64,000 nt of DNA from CAWFLT01 sp963816795 (lineage in GTDB: Bacteria; Acidobacteriota; Vicinamibacteria; Vicinamibacterales; SCN-69-37). The stretch is taken from NCBI GenBank assembly GCA_963816795.1, contig CAWFLT010000021.1:1-64000 (forward strand). The letters are read 5' to 3'. Below, in pieces: positions 24,479 through 33,823 of the stretch. Numbering within the stretch: position 1 is the stretch's first letter; each line of letters opens with the position of its first letter. The notes below the pieces were generated by a model. The model was not told where the DNA came from. It saw only the letters and a list, made by a program, of their open reading frames with translations, and made no database searches. Position numbers and translations under genes: made by a program.

Positions 24479-25015
24479 ATGGAACAGACACTGCTGTTGA
24501 ACGCGACGTACGAACCGCTGCGCGTCGTGCACTGGCAGAAGGCCATCACGCTGTGGTGCCAGGGCAAGGTGGAGATCGTCGCCCACTACGAGCGGGAGGT
24601 CCGCTCGGTGACGTTCAGCATGAAGCTGCCGTCGGTCATCCGGCTGCTCCGGCGGATCCGGATGCGCCGGACGGCCGACTACGTGCCGTTTTCGCGCGCC
24701 AACATCTATGCGCGTGACCACCACACGTGCCAGTACTGCGGCCATGGGTTCCCGACCGGAGAGCTGACGTTCGACCACGTGGTCCCGGTCGCGCAAGCCG
24801 GCCGCAAGGACTGGGAGAACATCGTCACCTGTTGCGTGAGCTGCAACCGGCGGAAGGGCGGCCGCACGCCCGAGCAGGCCGGGATGAAGCTCGTCCGTCA
24901 TCCACGGCGACCGGACAAGGCACCGGCGCTGGCGATCCGGATCACGTTCGGTCTCCGCAACGCGCCTGAGAGCTGGCGCGACTACGTCTACTGGAACGTC
25001 GAGCTCGAAGAGTAA
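24479..25015 (+). CDS. HNH endonuclease-domain protein
   Basis: 178 residues. The N-terminal 80 residues (LLLNATYEPLRVVHWQKAIT, a Trp-rich domain) are the standard companion of this HNH subgroup. The nuclease domain has zinc Cys pairs in HTCQYCG and TCCVSCN, and the HNH core LTFDHVVPVAQAGRKDWENI with His and Asn. Known: widespread, often annotated as McrA-like or restriction-type HNH protein, but chromosomal solo copies have no proved substrate. No methylase or phage genes lie near, so a housekeeping DNA-processing role is as likely as defence. Confidence 0.88.
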   Translation: MEQTLLLNATYEPLRVVHWQKAITLWCQGKVEIVAHYEREVRSVTFSMKLPSVIRLLRRIRMRRTADYVPFSRANIYARDHHTCQYCGHGFPTGELTFDHVVPVAQAGRKDWENIVTCCVSCNRRKGGRTPEQAGMKLVRHPRRPDKAPALAIRITFGLRNAPESWRDYVYWNVELEE

Positions 25016-25018
25016 GAT

Positions 25019-25053
25019 GAGGACTCTCGGAGTCCGGGGACTCTGGGAGTCCT
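25019..25053. repeat. Short paired inverted repeat GGACTC..GAGTCC
   Basis: Two adjacent hairpin units, GGACTCTCGGAGTCC and GGACTCTGGGAGTCC, separated by GG. They lie between the HNH stop and the next start. Could attenuate or terminate transcription; no U-run follows. Confidence 0.55.
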
Positions 25054-25055
25054 AG

Positions 25056-26070
25056 ATGTCTCACGTGATCTCGGCCATTCGCCCGGCGTGGGTCGTGCCC
25101 GGCGGCCGGGTCGTGATCGACGGCACGCATTTTCCGGTCCTGCCTGACGGCCCGCCGCATGTGCTGGTCGGCTCACACGACGCGCACGTCGTCGGTGCCT
25201 CGCATCGGGCGATTCGCTTCGTCGTGCCCGCGGAGGCCGAAGGCGGCCGGACCGCCGTCCATATCGACGAGCTTCCGGGGGAGCGCGCCGAGCTCGAGAT
25301 TGCGCGCCTGCTTTCGACCGGGCTGCACCTGGTCGACAGTCCCGCGTTCGATCGCGACGGCCGGCTGTATGTCACGCAGAGCGGCGGGCGCGGCACGAAG
25401 GTGCCGGTCCCGCTCTACCGGCTGTCGCGCCGACGGCGTGCGCGAGCCGCTCGCGGTCGAGATCGCGAATCCGACGTCGCTGGCCCTCGGGCCCGACGGC
25501 GCGATGTACATCTCGAGCCGCTTCGACGGCCACGTGCATCGGCTCACGGCCGACGATCGCGTCGAGATTTACGCGACGGAGCTCGGCGTGCCGACCGGCC
25601 TGGCGTTTGCCGCCGACGGCAGCCTCTTCGTGGGCGATCGGTCGGGCGCGATTCTGCGCGTCTCGCCGGAACGCACGGTCGAGACGTTCGCGCAGCTGCC
25701 GGCCAGCGTCGCGGCGTTCCACCTGGCGATGGGCCCAGACGGGTGCCTGTATGTCGCGGCGCCGACGTTCGCGACGCACGATCCGATCTACCGCATCACG
25801 CCCGAGCGGCTGGTGGATGTCGTGAACGATCAGCTCGGCCGCCCGCAAGGGCTGGCGTTCGACTCGACCGGCAGCCTCTACGCCGTCGACGCGCTCGCCG
25901 GCGCAGCCGCCCTCTACAAGATCGATGTGACGTCGGCCAAGCCGCAGGCCGAGCTCGTCCTCACCGCGCCGGCGCTCATCGGCCTCGCGTTCGACCCGGC
26001 CGGCGGCATCGTGCTCGCCTCGAACGACAACGTCTGGAAGCTCGACGTTGGGTTGAAACCGAGGACGTAA
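25056..26070 (+). CDS. IPT/TIG plus NHL-type beta-propeller protein, frameshifted
   Basis: The N-terminal 75 residues resemble an IPT/TIG immunoglobulin-like fold (ISAIRPAWVVPGGRVVIDGT). The rest is a six-bladed NHL/SMP-30-like propeller with repeats AFDRDGRLYVTQS, ALGPDGAMYISSR, AFAADGSLFVGDR, AMGPDGCLYVAAP, AFDSTGSLYAVDA and AFDPAGGIVLAS. The frame shifts +1 near 25427 (extra C in TCGCGCCGACGG). No signal peptide, so probably cytosolic. NHL propellers bind proteins or act as lactonases; no catalytic site is discernible. The same-strand permease gene starts 52 bases later. Confidence 0.74.
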
Positions 26071-26121
26071 GGCCGCCGTTGCCTTTGGCCCTGTGCATTG
26101 GGCCTCCTGTATGCTCTCGCG

Positions 26122-27612
26122 ATGAATCTGCTGCGCGTGAAGCCGCTCGACGCGATCCTCGGAGACGCCGAGCAGGGCGAACACTCGCTCAAACGCGTGC
26201 TCGGCGCTGGCGATCTCGTGATGCTGGCGATTGGCGCCGTGATCGGTGCCGGCATCTTTGGCGCGATCGGGACCGCGGCGGCCGGCCAGATCGGGCCTGA
26301 TGGACAAGTCATCCGCTACGGCGCCGGCCCGGCGCTGATTTTCTCGTTCATCCTGCTTGGCGGCGCCTGCGCGCTGGCGGCGCTCTGCTACGCCGAGATC
26401 GCGTCGATGATTCCGCTCGCCGGCAGCGCCTACACCTATTCCTACGCGACGCTCGGCGAGTTCGTCGCCTGGATCATCGGCTGGGATCTCATCCTCGAGT
26501 ACGCCGTCGGCAACGTCGCGGTCGCGATCTCCTGGGGCGACTACTTGAAGACGCTGCTTGCCGGCGTCGGGATCGCGCTGCCTGACTGGCTCTCGACCGG
26601 CTATCGCACGGCGATCCTCAGCTCGAACCCCGACGTCCAGAATCTGGTCAACACGGCGCCGAACGTGATGGGCATTCCCATTCTCGTCAATATCCCGGCG
26701 TTTCTCGTCGTGATGGCCGTGACGTGGCTGCTGCTGCGCGGCGCGCGCGAGAGCTCGACCGCGAACCGGGTCATGGTCGTCGTCAAGCTGCTGGCGCTGG
26801 CGCTCTTCATCGGCGTCGGGCTGATGAACCTCCATCCGGAGTACTACACGCCGTTCGCGCCGAACGGGTTCACCGGCATCCACCAGGGCGCGGCGATCGT
26901 CTTCTTCGCCTACATCGGCTTCGACGCCATCTCGACCGCGGCCGAAGAGACCAAGGATCCGCAGCGCAACCTGCCCATTGGCATCCTCGGCGGCCTCGCC
27001 ATCTGCACCGCTATCTACGTCGTCGTCGGCTTCGTGCTGGCGGGGATGGTGCCGTGGAAGGATCTCGGCGTCGCCGACCCGTTGGCGCACGCGCTGAACC
27101 TCGCTGGCTATCAGGGGGTCGGCTGGATTGTCGCCCTCGGCGCCGTCGTCTCGCTCTCTGCCGTGCTCCTGGTCTTCCAGTACGGCCAGCCGCGGATCTT
27201 CTTCGCGATGGCGCGCGACGGCCTGCTCCCGAAGTGGGCAGCCCGCATCGATCCGAAGACGCGGATTCCGTACACGACGACGCTGGTCACGGGCATCGTC
27301 GTTGCCTGCGCGTCGGCGATTGGCGATGCGGCCGAGACCTACGATCTCACCAACATCGGGACGCTCTTCGCGTTCATCCTCGTGTGCGCGGGCGTCCTGG
27401 TGCTGAGGGTGAAGGACCCGAACCGCCCACGGTCGTTCAAGGTCCCGTTCGTGTGGCTGATCGCGCCGGCCGGGATGGCCGCGTGCGGCTTCGTGATGTT
27501 CGGCCTGCCCAAGCAGGCGTGGGAGCGATTCGGCCTGTGGCTGGTGATTGGGCTCGTCCTCTACTTCGCTTACGGGTACAGACACAGCAAGCTCCGGTCC
27601 AACGCAACGTAG
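26122..27612 (+). CDS. APC-family amino acid permease
   Basis: 496 residues with 12 or more hydrophobic segments. First helix LVMLAIGAVIGAGIFGAIGT has the APC substrate-binding GAGIF; another marker is VFFAYIGFDAISTAAEETKD in helix 6, followed by PQRNLPIGI. It resembles the cationic amino acid transporter (CAT/YfnA) group, which moves amino acids into the cell with protons. ATG 26122 follows TATGCT, a possible -10, by few bases. No amino-acid degradation genes adjoin to indicate the substrate. A short degenerate repeat (GCCTTTGGCCC) lies at 26078-26108 before the start. Confidence 0.9.
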   Translation: MNLLRVKPLDAILGDAEQGEHSLKRVLGAGDLVMLAIGAVIGAGIFGAIGTAAAGQIGPDGQVIRYGAGPALIFSFILLGGACALAALCYAEIASMIPLAGSAYTYSYATLGEFVAWIIGWDLILEYAVGNVAVAISWGDYLKTLLAGVGIALPDWLSTGYRTAILSSNPDVQNLVNTAPNVMGIPILVNIPAFLVVMAVTWLLLRGARESSTANRVMVVVKLLALALFIGVGLMNLHPEYYTPFAPNGFTGIHQGAAIVFFAYIGFDAISTAAEETKDPQRNLPIGILGGLAICTAIYVVVGFVLAGMVPWKDLGVADPLAHALNLAGYQGVGWIVALGAVVSLSAVLLVFQYGQPRIFFAMARDGLLPKWAARIDPKTRIPYTTTLVTGIVVACASAIGDAAETYDLTNIGTLFAFILVCAGVLVLRVKDPNRPRSFKVPFVWLIAPAGMAACGFVMFGLPKQAWERFGLWLVIGLVLYFAYGYRHSKLRSNAT

Positions 27613-27637
27613 CGCGGCTCGGGTCGACCGGTGAGCG

Positions 27638-27705
27638 CATGTGCGGAGCGCAGGGCGGAGGTCGCGCGAATGGGGGTGGGGCCCCATTTCGCAACTAAGG
27701 TTGAG
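27638..27705 (-). repeat. Dispersed GGGGCCCCACCCC-type element, copy 4
   Basis: Reverse complement reads CTCAACCTTAGTTGCG, AAATGGGGCCCCACCCCCAT, then GCGACCTCCGCCC. It lies 12 bases before the CoA-transferase start, as copy 1 lies 12 bases before the SurA-like start. This repeated spacing suggests a role at the 5' end of genes. Confidence 0.66.
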
Positions 27706-27717
27706 AGCCGCGCCGAC

Positions 27718-28812
27718 ATGAGTTTTCCACTATCAGGCATCCGCGTCCTCGACCTCACCCGGCTTCTCCCGGGCGCGTTCGCGACGCTGATGCTGGCCGA
27801 GCTCGGCGCGGAAGTGATCAAAGTCGAGGATCCGCGCGGCGGCGATCCCATGCGGCAGCTGCCGCCGTTCGTGAACGGGCGCGGCATCTATCACCTGCTT
27901 CTGGATCGCGGGAAGAAGAGCATCGCGATCGATCTCAAAGATGGGTCGTCGCGCGCGGCATTCGATCGGCTGATCGCCACCGCTGACGTCGTCGTCGAGA
28001 GCTTCCGCCCCGGGACGGCGAAGCGGCTCGGCGTGTCCGCCGGCGACATTCGCGCCGCGCATCCCCGCGCGGTGCACTGCGCCATCACCGGCTACGGCCA
28101 GACCGGGCCGTACGCGGAGCGGCCGGGGCACGATCTCAACTACGTCTCGGTCTCCGGTTTTCTCGCCGCCGATCGGCCGGATGTGAAGACGCTGCCGCGG
28201 ATGTTCATCGCGGACGTCGGCGGCGGCGCGATGTCTGCCGTGATCGGGATCCTGGCGGCGCTGTTCGGCCGCGAGCGCACTGGCGAGGGCGCCTCGATCG
28301 ACGTGTCGATGCACGAAGCGGCGCTCTATTGGCTGATGGTGCCGGCTGCGCGCGACTTGGTCGACGGCGGCGCGTCAGCGATCGACACGCTGCCGACGTC
28401 GGGTGATCACGCCTGCTACAACGTCTACCGCACGAAGGACGGTGAGCACATCGCGCTCGGCGCGCTCGAGCCGAAGTTCTGGCTGGCGTTCTGCGCCGCC
28501 GCCGGGCGCCAGGACCTCGGGCCCAGACATCTGACGGACGACGTGGATCAGCGCGCGCTGATCGATGAAGTGCAGCGGATCTTCGCGTCGAAGACGCGCG
28601 CCGAGTGGCTGGCGTTGCTCGAGAATCACGACCTCTGCATGACGCCGGTCAACCAGCCGCGTGAGGCGTTCGTCGATCCGCACGTCGTGGCGCGTGGCAC
28701 GATGATCCGCGGCACCGGCCTGCGCGCGATCCGGCCGCCGTTTGCCAGCGAGGTCGCCGATCTCGGCCCGGCGCCGGCGTTGGGAGCGGACACGGCTGTG
28801 TTGCTGACGTAA
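27718..28812 (+). CDS. CaiB/BaiF-family (class III) CoA-transferase
   Basis: 364 residues. Seen: IRVLDLTRLLPGAFATLMLA, ELGAEVIKVEDPRGGDPMR, YHLLLDRGKKSIAIDLKDG, a GYGQTGPYAERPGHDLNYV segment with the catalytic Asp in HDLNY, and GEGASIDVSMHEAALYW. Class III enzymes move CoA between carboxylic acids via an enzyme-aspartyl thioester; this one is closest in look to alpha-methylacyl-CoA racemase-like members. Substrate unknown. No beta-oxidation genes adjoin. Cytosolic. Confidence 0.88.
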   Translation: MSFPLSGIRVLDLTRLLPGAFATLMLAELGAEVIKVEDPRGGDPMRQLPPFVNGRGIYHLLLDRGKKSIAIDLKDGSSRAAFDRLIATADVVVESFRPGTAKRLGVSAGDIRAAHPRAVHCAITGYGQTGPYAERPGHDLNYVSVSGFLAADRPDVKTLPRMFIADVGGGAMSAVIGILAALFGRERTGEGASIDVSMHEAALYWLMVPAARDLVDGGASAIDTLPTSGDHACYNVYRTKDGEHIALGALEPKFWLAFCAAAGRQDLGPRHLTDDVDQRALIDEVQRIFASKTRAEWLALLENHDLCMTPVNQPREAFVDPHVVARGTMIRGTGLRAIRPPFASEVADLGPAPALGADTAVLLT

Positions 28813-28878
28813 GCGGACGCGGAAGACGACAGAGTTGCTCACGTAGGGCGGCTCGGGTTGGAAGCCGCTCATGAGCGC

Positions 28879-28928
28879 GCAGTTTTTGCAACCACACGAC
28901 GACCGCAATATTGCAGTTTCTGCGATCG
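28879..28928. repeat. TTGCAG-N3-CTGC inverted pair, upstream of coiled-coil gene 1
   Basis: Left arm GCAGTTTTTGCAA (28879-28891), 19-base spacer, right arm TTGCAGTTTCTGCGATCG (28911-28928). The same arrangement occurs before dprA (54068-54123), a weaker one before the second coiled-coil gene (35185) and a single copy before comF (49939). The arms could pair into a hairpin or bind a dimeric regulator. Confidence 0.6.
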
Positions 28929-28978
28929 CCCCTCAAAAACACGCCAGATTTCCTGCGCCGCTGCGGCACGGCCGTTGC

Positions 28979-29010
28979 TTGACTCTCGCGTCGAGGACGA
29001 TGGTATCGTC
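28979..29010 (+). promoter_or_regulatory. Possible promoter with dyad over the -10
   Basis: TTGACT (28979-28984), 19-base spacer, TATCGT (29004-29009). The -10 lies inside the perfect dyad GACGAT-GGT-ATCGTC (28996-29010). A near copy, GACGATGGTAGCGTC, occurs at 35136 upstream of the second coiled-coil gene. Confidence 0.42.
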
Positions 29011-29083
29011 GTCGTCCTTCGGCGCACGCTCGGGACGACCCTGAGCTCGTCGAAGGGGCGTCGTCCCTGGCGGGGAGTCGCGT

Positions 29084-30044
29084 ATGTGGCAGGCAGCGCT
29101 GTCGAAAATCGACGAACGGTTGGGATCACTTCAGGTCGGTCAGGAGCGCTTCGAGGCGGGGCAACAGCGACTTGAACGCGGACAGGGCCGGCTGGAAGAA
29201 GGGCAGGCTCGACTGGAAGCGGAGCAGAGCCTGCTCAAAGAAGGGCAGAGCCGGTTCGAAGGAGCGCAGGGCCGGCTCGAAGAAGGGCAGAGCCGGCTCG
29301 AGACGCGTCAGGGCCGGCTCGAAGAAGGGCAGAGCCGGCTCGAAACGCGCCAGGGCCAGCTCGAAGAAGGGCAGAGCCGGCTCGAAACGCGCCAGGGCCA
29401 GCTCGAAGAAGGGCAGAGCGCGGCTCGAAACGCGCCAGGGCCAGCTCGAAGAAGGGCAGAGCCGGCTCGAAACGCGCCAGGGCCGCTCGAAGAAGGGCAG
29501 AGCCGGGCTCGAAACGCGCCAGGGCCAGCTCGAAGAAGGGCAGAGCCGGCTCGAAACGCGCCAGGGCCAGCTCGAAGAAGGGCAGAGCCGGCTCGAAACG
29601 CGCCAGGGCCAGCTCGAAGAAGGGCAGAGCCGGCTCGAAACGCGCCAGGGCCGGCTCGAAGAAGGGCAGAGCCGGCTCGAGACGCGTCAGGGCCAGCTCG
29701 AAGAAGGGCAGAGCCGGCTCGAAACGCGCCAGGAACGGTTGGAGAGGAGCCAGGAACATCTCCAAGCCGGAGGAGAGCAGCTCGGGGCAGGCCAGGTCCG
29801 GCTCGAGGCCGGGCAAGGTCGCCTGGAGGCCAGCCTTCAGCGCCTGGACACCGGGCAGATCGAGCTGGTGAATCGGGTGGACAGAATCGAAGTGTCTCTC
29901 GAGGAAATGCGCGACCACATCACACAGATCGCCGAGGGTCACTCCGCGATTCTCGCAGCGACGGAGCGCGCCTTTACCGCATTCAGCGATCGCCTCGACC
30001 AACGGCTGTTACCGATCGAAGCGGCGCTGCGGATGATCCGCTAG
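29084..30044 (+). CDS. Long heptad-repeat coiled-coil protein, frameshifted in its repeat
   Basis: About 320 residues when the frame is joined. Short N-terminal segment MWQAALSKIDERLGSLQ, then almost pure heptads with Leu at one position per seven: LEEGQSR-LETRQGQ repeated, flanked by diverged versions (LERGQGRLEEGQARLEAEQS). After the repeat: LEASLQRLDTGQIELVNRVD and a non-repeat end RAFTAFSDRLDQRLLPIE. One extra G at about 29430 shifts the frame, and a deletion (near 29486) is compensated about 25 bases later. No signal peptide or membrane helix; probably a filamentous or scaffold protein in the cytosol. GGGGAG precedes the ATG. Function unknown. Confidence 0.75.
29276..29738 (+). repeat. 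Eleven tandem 42-bp units
   Basis: Eleven near-identical 42-base units, each encoding 14 residues (LEEGQSRLETRQGQ or one-residue variants). Third-position differences are few, so the array expanded recently. The 42-base unit equals two heptads, so any copy-number change keeps the coiled-coil register. Confidence 0.9.
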
Positions 30045-30073
30045 AATCGTAATACGATCCGCGAGGAGGTTCC

Positions 30074-30457
30074 GTGCCCCGCACGATCCAACTCCTCGCC
30101 TGCCTTCAGTTCCTGATTATCGGTCTTTCGCACTTGGTGCAGCCGCGTGCCTGGGTCGAGTTCTTCATCGCGCTGCGGGCCAAGGGCAACACCGGCGTCT
30201 TCGCCAACGCCTTTCTCAGCCTCTGGTTCGGATCCATCATCGTCGTCTTCCACAACGTCTGGACCGGGTGGCCGGTGATCCTGACCGTCATCGGGTGGGC
30301 GCAAGTGGTCAAGGCCGCCATCGGCTTCATCCTGCCGCACGTGTCGATGCGGAGCTTCAACCGCGTCTCGCTCGAGAAAGCCTGGGAGTTCCAGGTGGCC
30401 GGCGGGATCTTCATCGTCCTCGCAGGGGTGATGGGGTATCTGGTCGTGTACGCGTGA
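30074..30457 (+). CDS. Small four-helix membrane protein
   Basis: 127 residues from GTG 30074, with AGGAGGT at ideal distance. Four hydrophobic segments: IQLLACLQFLIIGLSHLVQ, NAFLSLWFGSIIVVFHNVW, WPVILTVIGWAQVVKAAIGF and VAGGIFIVLAGVMGYLVV. Residues such as H19, H60 and a FxxP-H region could bind a cofactor, but no named family is recognised. Followed after 158 bases by the fibre-like gene; that gap contains a CTAGCACCCAGCACC short repeat (30535-30549) and a GTATACAAT -10-like site. Confidence 0.68.
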   Translation: MPRTIQLLACLQFLIIGLSHLVQPRAWVEFFIALRAKGNTGVFANAFLSLWFGSIIVVFHNVWTGWPVILTVIGWAQVVKAAIGFILPHVSMRSFNRVSLEKAWEFQVAGGIFIVLAGVMGYLVVYA

Positions 30458-30615
30458 ATCGGCCGGCACCTCGCCCTGCGCGGGCACCGCATGCCACCGC
30501 ACCTCGCACCGCCTTTCGCGCACCGCACCCGACCTAGCACCCAGCACCGTCTGTACGTATACAATCCCCTTCCCCCAGCCTGCCGCCGCCCAATCCTTTC
30601 CGCGGGAGGACTCTC

Positions 30616-31887
30616 ATGTCGTGGCTCTTGAAGGGCAATTCCCACACCGATCCTGACGAGCATTTTGTCGGCACCAAAGACGAGCAACCGCTCGTCATCC
30701 GCACGAATGAAGTTGAAGCCGCGCGCGTCGATATCAACGGGCGCGTCGGCATCGGCACCACGACGCCGCAGAACAGCCTGCATGTGGGCAACGGCACCAC
30801 GTCAATCACGCCCAATCGCGTCAACGTCGTGGTCGCCAGCACTCAGGTGAACGCCGGCGTCGCGATCGCGCAGAAAGACGGTGTCAATGTGCTCCTGCAG
30901 TCGTCCGGAGCCGGCGGCTACATCGGCACGACGTCTTCGCATCCGCTGATCCTGCGCACCGGCGATCTGGATCGCGTCGTCGTCAAGACCGACGGCGATG
31001 TGCACGTCGGTCAGGGCGCGACGTCGATCGCCGCCAGCCGCGTGAATGTCGTGTTCGCCACGACGGAAGGCGACGCCGGCATCGCGATCGCGCAGAACAG
31101 CGGCGTCAACGTGTTGCTGCAGGCCTCCGGCGCCGGCGGCTTCATCGGGACCACGTCGAATCATCCGCTCGTCCTTCGCACCAACGATCAGGATCGCGTC
31201 GTCGTCCGGACCAACGGCGACGTCCAGGTGGGGCCGGGCTCGACGACGATCGCGGCGAGCCGCGTGAACGCCGTGTTCGCCACGACCGAGGCCGACGCCG
31301 GTATCGCGATCGCGCAGAACAGCGGCGTCAACGTGCTGGTCCAGGCGTCGGGCGCGGGCGCGTTCATCGGCACGACGTCGAATCACCCGGTCGTGTTCCG
31401 CACCAACGATCAGGATCGGGTCACCATCGACACGTCCGGCAACCTGCGCGTCACCGGCGACGTGATTCTGACCAACGCCGACTGCGCTGAAGACTTCGAC
31501 GTCGCGCCGAGTCCGCCGTCGTCGATCCCGGCACGGTGATGGTGCTCGGCGAAGAGGGGCGGCTCGAGCACAGCCAGCGTGCCTACGATCGCCGCGTCGC
31601 CGGCGTGATTTCCGGCGCCGGCAGCTATCGGCCGGCGATCGTGCTCGACCGCCAGGCGCCAGCGAGCGATCGCAAGGCGATCGCGCTGGTCGGAAAGGTC
31701 TACTGCAAAGTCGATGCGACCGACGGCGCCGATCGAGATCGGCGATCTCCTGACGACCTCGGCGACACCGGGGCACGCGATGAAGGCGACCGATCCGCAC
31801 AAGGCGTTCGGCGCCGTGATCGGCAAGGCGCTTCGGCCGCTCGATCGCGGACAGGGACTGATTCCCGTCCTGATCGCGCTGCAGTAG
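30616..31887 (+). CDS. Phage-tail-fibre-like repeat protein, frameshifted
   Basis: About 424 residues. It opens with KGNSHTDPDEHFVGTKDEQP, then NGRVGIGTTTPQNSLHVGNG, the lead-in used by tail-fibre and peptidase-S74-type proteins. Three 74-residue beta-rich repeats follow, then a C-terminal head (GDVILTNADCAEDFDV ... AGVISGAGSYRPAIVLDRQ ... LLTTSATPGHAMKA ... GKALRPLDRGQGLIPVLIAL). This head is the typical end of secreted or phage-derived fibre proteins of this kind. The frame breaks near 31520 and 31725. No signal peptide. Next gene starts 11 bases later. No other phage structural gene is near. Confidence 0.72.
30784..31449 (+). repeat. Three tandem 222-bp coding repeats
   Basis: Three units of 222 bases (74 residues) starting at 30784, 31006 and 31228. 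Units 2 and 3 are nearly identical (IAASRVN-VFATTE-DAGIAI, AQNSGVNVL-QASGAG), unit 1 more diverged. They make a repeating beta segment typical of fibre shafts. Confidence 0.85.
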
Positions 31888-31898
31888 GGGAGCTGCGC

Positions 31899-32671
31899 AT
31901 GGCGCTCAGTCTGCGCACCGTCGCCCAGTCGTGCCTCGGCCTCACGCCGCCGTTCTCGGTGAACTCCGACGTGTACGGCTACATCTTCCGCGGGACCGAC
32001 GGCTCGCTGTTCGGGCCGCTCGTTGCGAGCGACATCCTGCCGGGCACCAACACTCCGACCGAACGATCGCTGACGCGTCACCTCCAGACGATCTCCGGCC
32101 GCGCCACCGATCTCGTCCCGATCTTCGTCGGGCACGTGAATGACTTCTCCGGCGCCTTCAGCCTCGACGACGCGTTGAAGGTGCAGTACGCGATCCAGGT
32201 GATGCGTGACATCTACGCGCAGCAGAACTTCGGCGTCCGCCGCCTCAACTGGCAGCACATCCCCCAGGCTGACGTCGGCGGCTACGCGGACATTCTCAAC
32301 CGCGCCGAGGCGGAGGACCTCACCGACGACTGGTCTGGTCCGGCCGGCGGCATCGACGTCTTTTTCGTGCAGTCGATTGGCGACGCCGGACGGCTGGTCC
32401 AACGTCGATGGGCCCTGCGACAAGGACTCGAGCGACGATCTCACCGGCGCCGTCCTCGAAGTCGTCGTTCTCCCGGCGGATCACCGGCATTCTGCTCGCC
32501 CATGAAGTCGGTCACTATCTCCGTCTCGAGCACTTCACCACGATCACCAACGTGATGGGCGTCGACTCGGACGGCGACGGCATCGGCGAGATCGACAACA
32601 CCAGCACCGGCCTCACGGCCGCTCAAGGGACGACAATGAGCGGCCATTGTTCGGTCAACGGGCCCTGCTAG
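31899..32671 (+). CDS. Metzincin-like zinc metalloprotease, frameshifted
   Basis: About 257 residues, second gene of the fibre/protease/HEAT cassette. Zinc motif HEVGHYLRLEH matches HExxHxxxxxH, and a Met-containing segment (NVMGV) comes 14 residues later, as expected of the metzincin Met-turn. The region before has DFSGAFSLDDALKVQYAIQV and IYAQQNFGVRRLNWQHIPQA. Two +1 breaks (near 32393 and 32472) sit just before the zinc motif. No signal peptide was seen, so export would depend on another route. Whether it cleaves the neighbouring fibre protein or an outside target is unknown. Confidence 0.72.
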
Positions 32672-32680
32672 GAGCGGATC

Positions 32681-33749
32681 ATGCCTTCGATATTCGTGCA
32701 GTCGTTGACGCCCAAGCTGCGACGGCTGCTCTCGGCCGACGCCCGCGCCCGGTCCGCCGTCGAGGCGCTGACGCCGGAGGAACTGACGGCGCTGACGGCT
32801 GCCGCGCGAAGCGATCGCGAGGCCGACGTGGTCTCGCGTCGCATCGCGCGATTGGCCTGTTGGCGCTGGCGGCTCGTCCGGAGGTCGCGATGCCCGTACT
32901 CGTCGCGATCGCGCAGGACCGGTCAGCTCGGGCCACCAATCGCGTCGCCGCGCTCAACGGACTGGCCCGACTGGCGTCGCCGGACGCCCAGACGGCGCTC
33001 GTTGCGCACGCGCGTGACGCCGAGCCGCGGGTGCAGATCGCGGCACTCGCAGCGCTCGGCCAGTTCGCCGATCGTTCGGCACTGAGCGCGCTCGACGCTG
33101 TGGACGGACAGGACGAAGCGACGCGCCGACAGCTTGCGCTCACGCGTGCGCTGATCGCGCATCGCGAGGGGCTCGATGGTCCGTTTCTGCCGGAGCGGCA
33201 GGGGCAGCGGCGCGACGCCGTGGCGGCGACGCGCATGAGCACGCTGACGCTGGCGATGAAGAGCGCAGAGGCGACGGCGGCCGACCTGGCGAAGCTGACC
33301 GGTCCGACGTTCGGCGTCCAGCCGGCCGCCCGCGGCTACGATCTGCAGTGCGGCCGCGCGCGGTGGACGGTGTTCGGCAATGCCGAGCTCGGCCCGGCCA
33401 TTACTGCCAATCCGCGGCTGTTCGAACGTCCCTGGATTCTCGCGCTTGCCGCGCGCTGGCAGCCGCCTGGCCTCGGTGCCGCCGTGCAATATCTCGTACT
33501 GAGCCGTCCGGCCGGACGCGGCGTGCGGCTCGACGTCGTGAGAAGCGACGGGGAAGTCGTGTACACGGGCACCGCTGAAGCGGCCGGCGTTGGACGGCAC
33601 TGTCGTTCACCATCGCCGACGTCGATCGACCGGCCACCGCGCCGACGACGTTCTCCGGCGTGCTCGACGCCAACGACGTGCGGCTGGACGTCGCCATCCT
33701 CCACGACCAGCGCGTCGGCACGCGGCGGACGCAGCCGACTCGCCCGTAG
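32681..33749 (+). CDS. HEAT-repeat-containing protein, frameshifted
   Basis: About 355 residues, third gene of the cassette, 9 bases after the protease stop. A short helical N terminus, then HEAT-type helices (ASHRAIGLLALAARPEVAM, NRVAALNGLARLASPDAQTA, EPRVQIAALAALGQFADRSA), then a helical linker and a C-terminal beta domain (RGYDLQCGRARWTVFGNAEL ... LDVVRSDGEVVYTGTAEA ... LDANDVRLDVAILHDQRV). Breaks near 32840 and 33588. HEAT arrays bind proteins; inference: an adaptor for the fibre or the protease. Function unknown. Confidence 0.65.
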
Positions 33750-33823
33750 CGGCGCCTCGGGCGGCCTCTGAAAAGCTGCAACGCGCGCCAGGCAGCGCGG
33801 CGCGATGGTATCGTCCGAAGGTT

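Noticed and set aside
29040..29062. CCTGAGCTCGTCGAAGG hairpin as a special element
   Set aside because: A sequence of this kind is common in many bacterial gaps; a single copy here has no further support.
29276..29738. Tandem 42-base repeats as a CRISPR array
   Set aside because: Units are contiguous with no spacers, lie in frame, and encode heptads. No cas genes.
30616..32671. Prophage or contractile injection remnant
   Set aside because: Only the fibre-like gene is phage-like. No capsid, terminase, tail tube, sheath or baseplate gene is in the window, and the Xer recombinase at 59317 is the housekeeping type.
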